Assembly: GCA_013697015.1 (NCBI GenBank)
Contig: JACCXL010000321.1
Coordinates: 1 to 5,516 of the forward strand
Length of the DNA stretch: 5,516 nucleotides
Reading direction: 5' to 3'
From: Chthoniobacterales bacterium
GTDB lineage: Bacteria; Verrucomicrobiota; Verrucomicrobiia; Chthoniobacterales; UBA10450
Within the stretch, counting starts at the first letter, position 1. Each line of letters begins with the position of its first letter. Both the position numbers and the translations under genes were made by a program. Of the stretch, positions 1 to 5,030 are shown one piece after another. The notes under the pieces are model-generated. The model saw only the letters and a list, made by a program, of their open reading frames with translations. It searched no databases and was not told where the DNA came from.

Positions 1-752
1 CTCAATTTTTCCCGCGTGGACCTGAGCGATGATAAATCACTGCCGGTCCCGCTGCCGTATTTGAAGAGCATCGCTTCCGACATCGCCAGGCGCATGATGT
101 CCTCCATCGTGTCGTCCACGCTCTGGATGAAGCAGGCGCTCCCCTGCGGATACTCGTACTGCGACGTGGCGCGTTCCGCCTGACCAGTCTCGCGGTTATA
201 GAAGTAATTCCCGAGGCCCGCGTCTTTGCCGATCCCATACTGGTGATACAAACCGACGTTGAACCAGACAGGCGAATTAAACGCGCCGTGCTGATTTACG
301 CAGAGCCATGTCAGCTCGTCGTAGAATGTGTCGGCGGCTTCTGCCGTGGCAAAATAGCCATCGGCCATTCCCCAATCAGTGATCGTGCGCGTGACGCGGT
401 GCACGAGTTGGCGGATCGACGTTTCCCGACCACCGCGGTGCGGATCGGTGCCGTTCGCGATGTCACCATAAAAATATTTTGAGACCGCGATTTTGGTCGC
501 CAGGGCGCTCCACGTTTTGGGGACCTCGATGTTCTCCTGTTTGAAAATGACCCGGCCGCCGTCGTCGGTTATTTCCGCCGTCCGGCGTTCCCACTCGACC
601 TGGTCAAATGGTGAGACTTCGGCGTTGCTGAAAAGGCGTTCGAAGCGGAGGCCGCTGTTCTTCTTCGTTCCTCGGCTGCGCCCGCTGCGGATGGCATTTT
701 TGCGTGGTTTACGATAGGCGGGTGGCCGAACACCGGGTTTCAGTTGAATCAT
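1..752 (-). CDS. nrdJ: Vitamin B12-dependent (class II) ribonucleotide reductase, N-terminal part
   Basis: This reads as the first 250 codons of a class II ribonucleotide reductase, which makes deoxyribonucleotides from ribonucleotides in the cytosol using adenosylcobalamin as radical source. The gene is open at the window edge and breaks inside the conserved SLRSTREKL stretch just before an expected SGGG motif. Residues 1-33 are a basic extension rich in Lys, Arg and Pro. The conserved region starts near GLRFERLFS (34-42) and continues through PFDQVEWERR (48-57), FNSPVWFNVG (158-167), PQGSACFIQSV (202-212) and GSGTGSDLSSLRS (233-245). Cys207 in SACF is probably one of the reducible active-site cysteines; the radical cysteine and the C-terminal domains lie outside the window. 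The ATG at 752-750 is the only sensible start, because an in-frame TGA (761-759) lies two codons upstream. There is no Shine-Dalgarno sequence before it. No cobalamin riboswitch core was recognised upstream. Identification is from remembered family motifs and is strong. Confidence 0.93.
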   Translation of the reverse strand, partial: MIQLKPGVRPPAYRKPRKNAIRSGRSRGTKKNSGLRFERLFSNAEVSPFDQVEWERRTAEITDDGGRVIFKQENIEVPKTWSALATKIAVSKYFYGDIANGTDPHRGGRETSIRQLVHRVTRTITDWGMADGYFATAEAADTFYDELTWLCVNQHGAFNSPVWFNVGLYHQYGIGKDAGLGNYFYNRETGQAERATSQYEYPQGSACFIQSVDDTMEDIMRLAMSEAMLFKYGSGTGSDLSSLRSTREKL

Positions 753-786
753 GACAGGTCAACGGGGGTTAAGGTTGGGTAGAGCG

Positions 787-828
787 TGTGAACAAAAGCG
801 AACAGCGCAGGGAACAACCTGTGAATAG
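787..828 (-). promoter_or_regulatory. Two DnaA-box-like 9-mers upstream of nrdJ
   Basis: On the nrdJ strand CTATTCACA (828-820) and TTGTTCACA (795-787) each differ at one position from the DnaA-box consensus TTATNCACA. They are in the same orientation and start 33 bp apart. DnaA control of ribonucleotide reductase genes is established for E. coli nrdAB, so the location makes sense. The 9-mers overlap the TGTTC repeats, so one reading may explain the other. Short degenerate matches like these also arise by chance. Confidence 0.25.
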
Positions 829-847
829 GAGCCAACCGCTTCGAACA
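787..847 (-). promoter_or_regulatory. Helically phased TGTTC direct repeats upstream of nrdJ
   Basis: On the nrdJ strand the pentamer TGTTC occurs exactly at 847-843, 816-812, 804-800 and 794-790, and as TATTC at 827-823. A degenerate copy may lie near 833. Successive copies start 10, 12, 11 and 20 bp apart, so all five fall on roughly the same face of the helix. They lie 38-95 bp before the nrdJ start. This arrangement suits an oligomerising DNA-binding regulator, but the regulator is unknown. The repeat is seen directly; its regulatory role is inference. Confidence 0.4.
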
Positions 848-888
848 ACTAGATGCGGTGGAACTGCTCACTGGGGTCTACAACATGC

Positions 889-902
889 GGTGTGATCTCA
901 CC
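889..902. promoter_or_regulatory. Imperfect palindrome, operator-like
   Basis: GGTGtGATCtCACC is a 14-bp dyad centred on GATC. Twelve of 14 positions are symmetric; only the T/T pair flanking the GATC core breaks the symmetry. It lies about 140 bp upstream of nrdJ. It could bind a dimeric regulator, but no known operator was matched. Confidence 0.25.
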
Positions 903-995
903 CCTGATCAAGCGGAAAACTCAAAAAAATTAACGCCTCATTCTGTGACATTTAGGCCGATTTAACTGCAAATCGCCATCTTCCGAGAAACACAT

Positions 996-1110
996 CGGAG
1001 CGGTTTTCGCGCCATAAAAACGCGCGTCTCCGCAGGGAAGCTTCCTCCTACAGGCATTTCACCGATGCCGCCTCCAAGGAGAGCGACTTGCACATTGCAA
1101 AACCGCTCCG
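996..1110. repeat. Perfect 12-bp inverted repeat enclosing a structured 91-bp core
   Basis: The arm CGGAGCGGTTTT (996-1007) is repeated as its exact reverse complement AAAACCGCTCCG (1099-1110). The core between the arms has a self-complementary GGAAGCTTCC (1036-1045), a hairpin GGCAT/ATGCC with a 7-nt loop (1053-1069), and a short CTCC/GGAG hairpin (about 1072-1081). No target-site duplication is evident at the outer edges, so a mobile MITE-like element is not proven. A structured RNA or paired regulator sites would also fit. The right arm overlaps the candidate tRNA promoter. The repeat is seen directly; its nature is open. Confidence 0.55.
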
Positions 1111-1122
1111 CGCTCCCATAAT
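1095..1122 (+). promoter_or_regulatory. Candidate sigma70-type promoter for tRNA-Ser
   Basis: TTGCAA (1095-1100) is separated by 16 bp from CATAAT (1117-1122), which matches the -10 consensus at five of six positions. Transcription would start near 1129, leaving about 25 nt of 5' leader before the mature tRNA. The -35 hexamer forms the right half of a perfect dyad, TTGCA-CAT-TGCAA (1088-1100). Confidence 0.45.
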
Positions 1123-1153
1123 TATACCTCGATCCGGAAGCTGCGGACCGAGA

Positions 1154-1245
1154 GGAAGGGTGGCTGAGTCCGGTTTAAGGCACTCGACTCGAAATCGAGC
1201 GTGGGGTTAAACTCACCGTGGGTTCGAATCCCACCCCTTCCGCCA
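1154..1245 (+). tRNA. tRNA-Ser (anticodon CGA)
   Basis: This is a complete class II tRNA with CCA encoded in the gene. The acceptor stem pairs GGAAGGG (1154-1160) with CCCTTCC (1235-1241), followed by discriminator G1242 and CCA (1243-1245). The anticodon stem is CTCGA/TCGAG (1183-1187/1195-1199) with loop CTCGAAA, giving anticodon CGA at 1190-1192, which reads the serine codon UCG. A long variable arm (about 1200-1217) pairs GTGGG with CTCAC, and the T arm is GTGGG-TTCGAAT-CCCAC (1218-1234). The long variable arm and the discriminator G are typical of bacterial serine tRNAs. No integrase gene or duplicated 3' end follows, so there is no sign that it serves as an attachment site. Confidence 0.97.
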
Positions 1246-1478
1246 TCGCTGCCCAAGGTCGCGGCAGCCACGAAATCCCTTTCGCGTTGGTAGCTGGTCT
1301 GCGGCTGGACACGACTGCCTGGCACAGCTTGCGGCTTGATCGGCATTGCCACGCTGGCAAAAGACGGAGCGAGAACCGCATGGATTCGAAGCGCGACATC
1401 CGCCCGGCTTGTTGAAAAGACGCTTCCGTCGCGCCCGCGGCTTGCAGTGGCACATCTAGTGCTCATACTTAGCGCTCG
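1246..1478. other. Non-coding spacer after tRNA-Ser with two hairpins
   Basis: This 233-bp spacer has no convincing gene. GCTGCC/GGCAGC (1248-1253/1263-1268) can form a 6-bp stem directly behind the tRNA. It lacks a T tract, so it is at best an atypical terminator or processing signal. A perfect dyad, TTGCCA-CGC-TGGCAA (1346-1360), could be an operator or hairpin for the downstream gene. Confidence 0.5.
1442..1469 (+). promoter_or_regulatory. Possible promoter of the unknown gene pair
   Basis: TTGCAG (1442-1447) lies 16 bp before CATACT (1464-1469), a weak sigma70-like match. Transcription from it would start near 1476, almost on the ATG at 1479. The mRNA would then be nearly leaderless, in keeping with the missing Shine-Dalgarno sequence. 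Support is weak and based on motif spacing alone. Confidence 0.25.
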
Positions 1479-2171
1479 ATGATTCGTGCGAATTGTCGGG
1501 AGCGATTTATCGCCGCGGATTTCGACTTCGTGGTGCGGACGCTGGCGCGTTCCCAAACCGATCACGTTTCCTTGATCGACTTGCTGCGCGACTCCACGAC
1601 GCGCGATTCGGTGCTCGATCATCCTCAATTGGTCGACGCGATCCTTTCGAATGCCGGCCACCTCGCGATCTCGTCACACTTTTATTTTTATGTGCTCGCC
1701 CGGCACGTCTTACGGCAGGCAGGCATCAAGGACCGGAAGTTGTGCGATTACGTCGCTTCCTTGCTGGAAACTTTTTCGCGCATCAACCGCCTGCAATCGC
1801 CGCATCTGAACGCCGAAAACGGCCACCAATACATCAGCGACACGTTGGTCGCGCTGACTCGCGCGACGCCTGAGCAAGCTTTCCTGCTCCGCGCTCATGT
1901 CGGTAACTACGCCCTCTTCATCACCGGCATCTTTCATGAGAATACCGAACGGCGCAGCCGCCGCGGCGCGCCCGACTTGAATTTTTACGAGCAGGTCGGA
2001 CGCGCGAATTATCAGCTCGTCTCGTCGCATGCGACCGCCCGCCGCTGCGAATTAAACGACGTGTATGAAAATCTCGCGCAACAGTTCCGCGCTATCCGCC
2101 TCGCCCTCAATCAGCTTTCCGAACGACTCCTCAATCTCGACGACAACGTCAGCTCCTCCCTCCTCCGGTGA
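1479..2171 (+). CDS. Conserved-looking protein of unknown function (unknown pair, gene 1)
   Basis: I cannot assign a function to this 230-residue protein. It looks soluble and largely helical, with no signal peptide or membrane span. Two blocks look conserved in character. The first is an aromatic, His-containing helix HFYFYVLARHVLR (67-79). The second runs from GNYALFITGIFHE (142-154) through RRGAPDLNFYEQVGRANY (161-178) and ends near HATARR (184-189). The last 40 residues are predicted helix. The second block resembles, from memory only, uncharacterised proteins in several bacterial phyla. The ATG at 1479 lacks a Shine-Dalgarno sequence and may be close to the transcript's 5' end. The stop overlaps the GTG start of the next gene by 4 nt, which implies coupled translation and a shared process. 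Codon use and length argue for a real gene; the function is unknown. Confidence 0.82.
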   Translation: MIRANCRERFIAADFDFVVRTLARSQTDHVSLIDLLRDSTTRDSVLDHPQLVDAILSNAGHLAISSHFYFYVLARHVLRQAGIKDRKLCDYVASLLETFSRINRLQSPHLNAENGHQYISDTLVALTRATPEQAFLLRAHVGNYALFITGIFHENTERRSRRGAPDLNFYEQVGRANYQLVSSHATARRCELNDVYENLAQQFRAIRLALNQLSERLLNLDDNVSSSLLR

Positions 2172-2878
2172 GCGAGACGCTCTTCAGCCAGATTCAGAAG
2201 CTGTTTGAGCGCACTTACACTCACGTCGGCATCAATCTGGAAGAGTGCATCATCGATCGTGCTCGCTGCGCCCAGCTCAGCAAACTCGCCGGTGCATCCG
2301 CCCGCGAGCTAAGCGAACTCGCACGCACATTTCTCCGGCACGCCGGCGATCAGCTTTACGTCGGCATCTATTATTCGCGCTGGCTCATCGACCAGCTCGA
2401 GCAGCACGATCCACGGGCCGGACTGAGCGATGGCAACATCCGCTCGCTCATCGTGTTCGTGGAGGAGCTCAATCATGCCCTGCACGCCGCCCTCCAATTC
2501 AAAAACGGAGAGCGCGAGATCGGGTCGGAAGAATTCGCGCGCAACCTGGAGCTACAGGCGCAGGTCGATACTTATCTTGTCCTGCTTCTTTTCGTCGCGT
2601 TCTTTCGCAAAACACAAAAGGTTTCCCGCACCGATCGCCGCTGGTTGCGCTTTCACCTTTTTGCTCGCCAGTGTCCCGACGCCTTCCGCGACGAAACCTT
2701 GCGCGGACGTTATCTCGAAACCTGTGAACTGGCCGCCAGCTACACACAATATCTCGATAACCTCAACGGACTGCGCCGCCTCGAAGAAATACGCCGATTC
2801 CGTTCTCTCGATTATCCGGGGAAAAAAACGCGCGTTTTCGCGCTCATGGAGCGCACGACGCCAGATGGCGTCGGCTGA
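2168..2878 (+). CDS. Helical protein of unknown function with an ExxH motif (unknown pair, gene 2)
   Basis: This 236-residue protein starts at GTG 2168, whose bases overlap the TGA of the preceding gene, so it is probably made by translational reinitiation. I do not recognise the family. It is helical throughout and has no signal peptide. A block DQLYVGIYYSRWLIDQLE (61-78) is followed by IVFVEELNHALHAAL (95-109), in which E100-L-N-H103 is an ExxH element of the type seen in metal-binding helical bundles. Only one such element is present, so metal binding is speculation. DTYLVLLLFVAFF (134-146) is strongly hydrophobic, likely a buried helix and possibly a membrane-associated one. The C-terminal part (150-212) is rich in Arg and Glu. 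Its near-equal size to gene 1 and the overlap suggest that the two products act together. Confidence 0.82.
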   Translation: MSETLFSQIQKLFERTYTHVGINLEECIIDRARCAQLSKLAGASARELSELARTFLRHAGDQLYVGIYYSRWLIDQLEQHDPRAGLSDGNIRSLIVFVEELNHALHAALQFKNGEREIGSEEFARNLELQAQVDTYLVLLLFVAFFRKTQKVSRTDRRWLRFHLFARQCPDAFRDETLRGRYLETCELAASYTQYLDNLNGLRRLEEIRRFRSLDYPGKKTRVFALMERTTPDGVG

Positions 2879-3233
2879 TTCTTCCGCACGCGTCGTCTTC
2901 TCGGCTCACTTCGCAACGCGAAATTGCGATTCGTGATCGTGACCGCATTTCGCTACTCGATTGAGGATGGCGACTTCCGAGGCTGGCAGCGACACTTGGC
3001 GCCGCGCTACCAGTCTGCAGCGCGCGATGATTCTGAGTTCGCTGAAAGCGGCCGCGCCCGGAGTCCTATCATCAGCAAGGGGTGGCGCGACTGCGTGAGA
3101 ACATTGATCCGGCTCTGTTCCCCTTCGCGCCGCGCATTCATCTTCGAAACTCGGCATAAAAATCTCAAGCAGCGTGCCTCGGGCGCGCGTCTTTCCGTTT
3201 GTGAACACGATTGCGCTCAGCTAAACATCCAGC
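2879..3233. other. 355-bp gap without a convincing gene
   Basis: Open frames exist on both strands here, but their products look like low-complexity, arginine-rich shadows without family features. One of them also runs into the walJ frame. Near its left end the sequence can form hairpins TTCGC-AAC-GCGAA (2910-2922) or CGCAA/TTGCG (2912-2928). Neither has a T tract, so they may mark the end of the unknown pair's transcript only weakly. No clear promoter for walJ was found. Confidence 0.5.
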
Positions 3234-4106
3234 GTGTTCAGTTTGACCATGCTCGGCAGCGGCAGCGCCGGGAACAGTGCGCTCGTTTCGACTGATCATT
3301 GCCGCATTCTGGTGGACGGCGGACTGAGCGCGCGCCAGCTCGTGCTGCGTCTTGCCCAGTGCGGCGTCACTCCCGACCGGCTCGATGGTGTGCTGCTAAC
3401 GCACGAACATGGCGATCATGTCTGCGGGCTCGAAGTCCTGTGCCGGAAATTTCAGGTGCCGATCTATTGCAATTCGCTCACCGCGGAAGCGACCCGCTGC
3501 GGATCGTTAGGGTCGCACCACAACTGGCGGCTCTTCCGAACCGGCGCGGAGTTTTCGATCTGCGATATCACGGTCAGCAGCTTCCCGGTGCCGCATGATG
3601 CGGTCGATCCGGTCGGCTACGCCTTCCATGCCGGTGGCAGCGGCCTTGGATTTATCACCGATCTCGGATACGCGACGAAAATGTGCATCGAACGATTACG
3701 CAAAGTGCATACGCTCGTGATCGAAACGAATCACGACGAGAAACTGTTACAGAACGATCCGCATCGGCCGTGGCCGGTGAAGCAACGGATTCAATCACGG
3801 CATGGTCATCTCTCGAATGCCGCCGCCGCCGCCGTGATCGAGCAACTGCTGCCTGGCGCGCTCGATCGCATCGTACTCGGACATCTGAGTCGCGACTGCA
3901 ATACGCCGGTGTTAGCGGCCGGCGCCATCCATGCGCTCCTCGCGCAACGCGGTCGCTCGGACGTGGAAGTTTATTGCGCCGGACAAAGCGAGATCAGCCC
4001 GGCATTTCGCGTCGGCGAAACAATTGCCGCCTCCTTTCAGCCCACGCTCGACGGCCTCTTTTTCCAGGCGGAAACGGCGCCCGGTCGCGCAGCCTCCGCT
4101 GCATGA
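3234..4106 (+). CDS. walJ: WalJ/YycJ-like metallo-beta-lactamase-fold hydrolase
   Basis: This 290-residue protein carries the full motif set of the WalJ (YycJ) branch of the metallo-beta-lactamase fold. It opens with LGSGSAGNS (7-15) and DGG (28-30). The metal motif THEHGDH is at 56-62, FPVPHDA with a further His at 117-123, and FITDLGY with the bridging Asp at 140-146. ETNHDEKLL is at 164-172, SRHGHLSN at 188-195 and LGHLSRDCN at 215-223. In Firmicutes walJ sits in the walRK cell-wall signalling operon, and a DNA exonuclease role has been proposed for the family; here no walRK genes are nearby. It is about 20-30 residues longer than usual through an Ala-rich tail. GTG 3234 is the first possible start after an in-frame TAA (3222-3224); ATG 3249 is the alternative. 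Neither has a Shine-Dalgarno sequence. It overlaps the acetyltransferase gene by ATGA. Confidence 0.88.
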   Translation: MFSLTMLGSGSAGNSALVSTDHCRILVDGGLSARQLVLRLAQCGVTPDRLDGVLLTHEHGDHVCGLEVLCRKFQVPIYCNSLTAEATRCGSLGSHHNWRLFRTGAEFSICDITVSSFPVPHDAVDPVGYAFHAGGSGLGFITDLGYATKMCIERLRKVHTLVIETNHDEKLLQNDPHRPWPVKQRIQSRHGHLSNAAAAAVIEQLLPGALDRIVLGHLSRDCNTPVLAAGAIHALLAQRGRSDVEVYCAGQSEISPAFRVGETIAASFQPTLDGLFFQAETAPGRAASAA

Positions 4107-4570
4107 TTATCCGCGACGCGCGTGCCGCTTATCTCCCCGCCATTGTCGAAATCTACAACGCCGCGATTCCAACGCGCCTTTCCACTGCGCAACTTGAACC
4201 TGTCACGATCGAGGAACGTCAGCGCTGGTTCGACGATCATTCACCTACGCACCATCCGATCTGGGTGGCCGAAGCCGGTCGGACGATCGCGGGCTGGTTA
4301 AGCTTTCAATCGTTCATCAAACGGTCCGCCTATGCTAGGACAGCCGAGATTAGCATCTATGTAAACGAGCCGACGCGACGCCGCGGCGTTGGACATCGGC
4401 TCCTCGCGGAAGCGATCCGTCGCAGCCCGTCGCTCACGCTCACTGCCCTGATCGGCTGCATTTTCGCCCACAACACTCCCAGCCTCGAGTTGTTCGCGCG
4501 CGCCGCGTTCGAACGCTGGGGTTATTGCCGCGCGTCGCGCGTCTCGACGGAGTGGAACGCGATCTTGTGA
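4103..4570 (+). CDS. GNAT N-acetyltransferase of the phosphinothricin/MnaT-like type
   Basis: This 155-residue protein is a single-domain GNAT acetyltransferase, which moves an acetyl group from acetyl-CoA to an amine, probably of an amino acid or analogue. The start MIIRDA leads into LPAIVEIYNAAI (11-22), the pattern of the Pat/MnaT (YncA) subfamily. WVAEAGRTIAGWLSF (54-68) forms the central strands, followed by TAEISIYV (80-87) and the acetyl-CoA pyrophosphate loop RRRGVG (92-97). HNTPSLELF (123-131) holds the conserved Asn of the second CoA-binding helix. Length is slightly short of the usual 165-175 residues. Its ATG at 4103 overlaps the walJ stop, and this start is preferred because it matches the family's N terminus, although the frame stays open 140 codons further upstream inside walJ. 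The real substrate cannot be read from sequence; resistance to phosphinothricin should not be assumed. Confidence 0.88.
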   Translation: MIIRDARAAYLPAIVEIYNAAIPTRLSTAQLEPVTIEERQRWFDDHSPTHHPIWVAEAGRTIAGWLSFQSFIKRSAYARTAEISIYVNEPTRRRGVGHRLLAEAIRRSPSLTLTALIGCIFAHNTPSLELFARAAFERWGYCRASRVSTEWNAIL

Positions 4571-4605
4571 TCGTGGGGCGACACGTCTAGCACGAGATAA
4601 CAGGG

Positions 4606-4980
4606 CTATTCCTCGTCACCGACCACCAGATGGATCGTTCCGCAGGGAGCAGAGACGAAGAAGCCGTCAAAATCCTCGCGTAACTGTTCGACTTCGTCGC
4701 GACGGGGAACACCGTTGATTTTCAAATAGGAAGCAGCCGCTTCTGTGTCCGTCGTTTCCAGCTCGAGCCAGATGTCGGGTTGACTCAGGTTGGGCACCCG
4801 ATCGATCCAAAGCCGGTTCGGACCAAACTGGAAAATGCAGCCGTCTTCTTCCTCTTCGATCAGCGGCAACCCGAGCGTATCGCGATAAAAGACCAGCGTC
4901 TGTTCGTAGGTATGGAGCGGACACTTGATCGCAATGTTAGCACCGCCGGAGAATTGCGGTCCGTGAAAATTGGCAACCAT
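4606..4980 (-). CDS. VOC superfamily (glyoxalase/bleomycin-resistance fold) protein
   Basis: This is a 124-residue single VOC domain made of two beta-alpha-beta-beta-beta modules. The hallmark FYRDTLGLPL (31-40) closes the first helix, and the first module ends with RLWIDRV (56-62). The second starts at DIWLELETTDTEAA (69-82), continues through SYLKINGV (84-91), and ends with GFFVSAPCGTIHLVV (106-120). The positions that usually hold the metal-binding His at the start of each module appear to be Asn/Ile near 15-16 and Trp71 instead. His117 stands where a Glu is common. It may therefore be a binding protein rather than a metal-dependent enzyme, but this is inference from hand alignment. The gene lies 50 bp downstream of fumC on the same strand and is probably co-transcribed. 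Its ATG has no Shine-Dalgarno sequence. It converges on the acetyltransferase gene with 35 bp between the stops and no strong terminator. Confidence 0.85.
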   Translation of the reverse strand: MVANFHGPQFSGGANIAIKCPLHTYEQTLVFYRDTLGLPLIEEEEDGCIFQFGPNRLWIDRVPNLSQPDIWLELETTDTEAAASYLKINGVPRRDEVEQLREDFDGFFVSAPCGTIHLVVGDEE

Positions 4981-5030
4981 GATCGCAGAAGGTAATTGAA
5001 CCTGTGAATGCCAGCTCGCGGCAACCGCGG

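Larger units (their letters stand above)
753..1153. other. 401-bp non-coding region between nrdJ and tRNA-Ser, rich in repeats
   Basis: No convincing coding frame is present. The region drives nrdJ leftward and the tRNA rightward. Next to nrdJ lie phased TGTTC direct repeats (790-847). An imperfect GATC-centred palindrome follows (889-902), and then an AT-rich patch (about 917-931). A 12-bp inverted repeat (996-1007 and 1099-1110) encloses three smaller hairpins, and a candidate tRNA promoter sits at 1095-1122. I looked for a cobalamin riboswitch core and for an NrdR box on the nrdJ strand and saw neither. Confidence 0.7.

Noticed and set aside
243..717. Plus-strand open frames at 243-482 and 493-717
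   Set aside because: They are antisense to nrdJ, which has clear family motifs over the whole interval.
753..1100. Cobalamin riboswitch controlling nrdJ
   Set aside because: Expected for a B12-dependent enzyme, but the conserved B12-box core was not seen on the minus strand. A covariance-model search (Rfam cobalamin family) would settle it.
996..1110. Definite MITE insertion
   Set aside because: The inverted repeat is clear, but no target-site duplication flanks it and the copy number is unknown, so it is reported only as a repeat.
1154..1478. Integration site (attB) at the tRNA-Ser 3' end
   Set aside because: No integrase gene, no second copy of the tRNA 3' end, and no foreign cargo are present in the window.
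1122..1661. Open frames on both strands across 1122-1661 whose products contain strings such as GSNPTPS, GFEPTV and GGIRTHGEFNP
   Set aside because: These strings are the translation of the tRNA-Ser gene and its antisense. They recur in databases as spurious proteins. The rest of these frames overlaps the real gene at 1479 or has no family features.
2906..3295. Two open frames, one per strand, in the gap before walJ (2924-3295 plus, 2906-3208 minus)
   Set aside because: Their compositions look like GC-rich shadow translation. The plus-strand frame runs through the walJ start, and neither shows a recognisable domain or start signal.
3683..4102. A possible 140-codon upstream extension of the acetyltransferase frame
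   Set aside because: It lies inside the well-supported walJ gene in another frame, is Arg/Ser-rich without domain features, and the family N terminus begins at the ATG 4103.
4571..4605. Bidirectional terminator between the convergent acetyltransferase and VOC genes
   Set aside because: Only a 4-bp CGTG/CACG pairing is visible, with no T tract on either strand.
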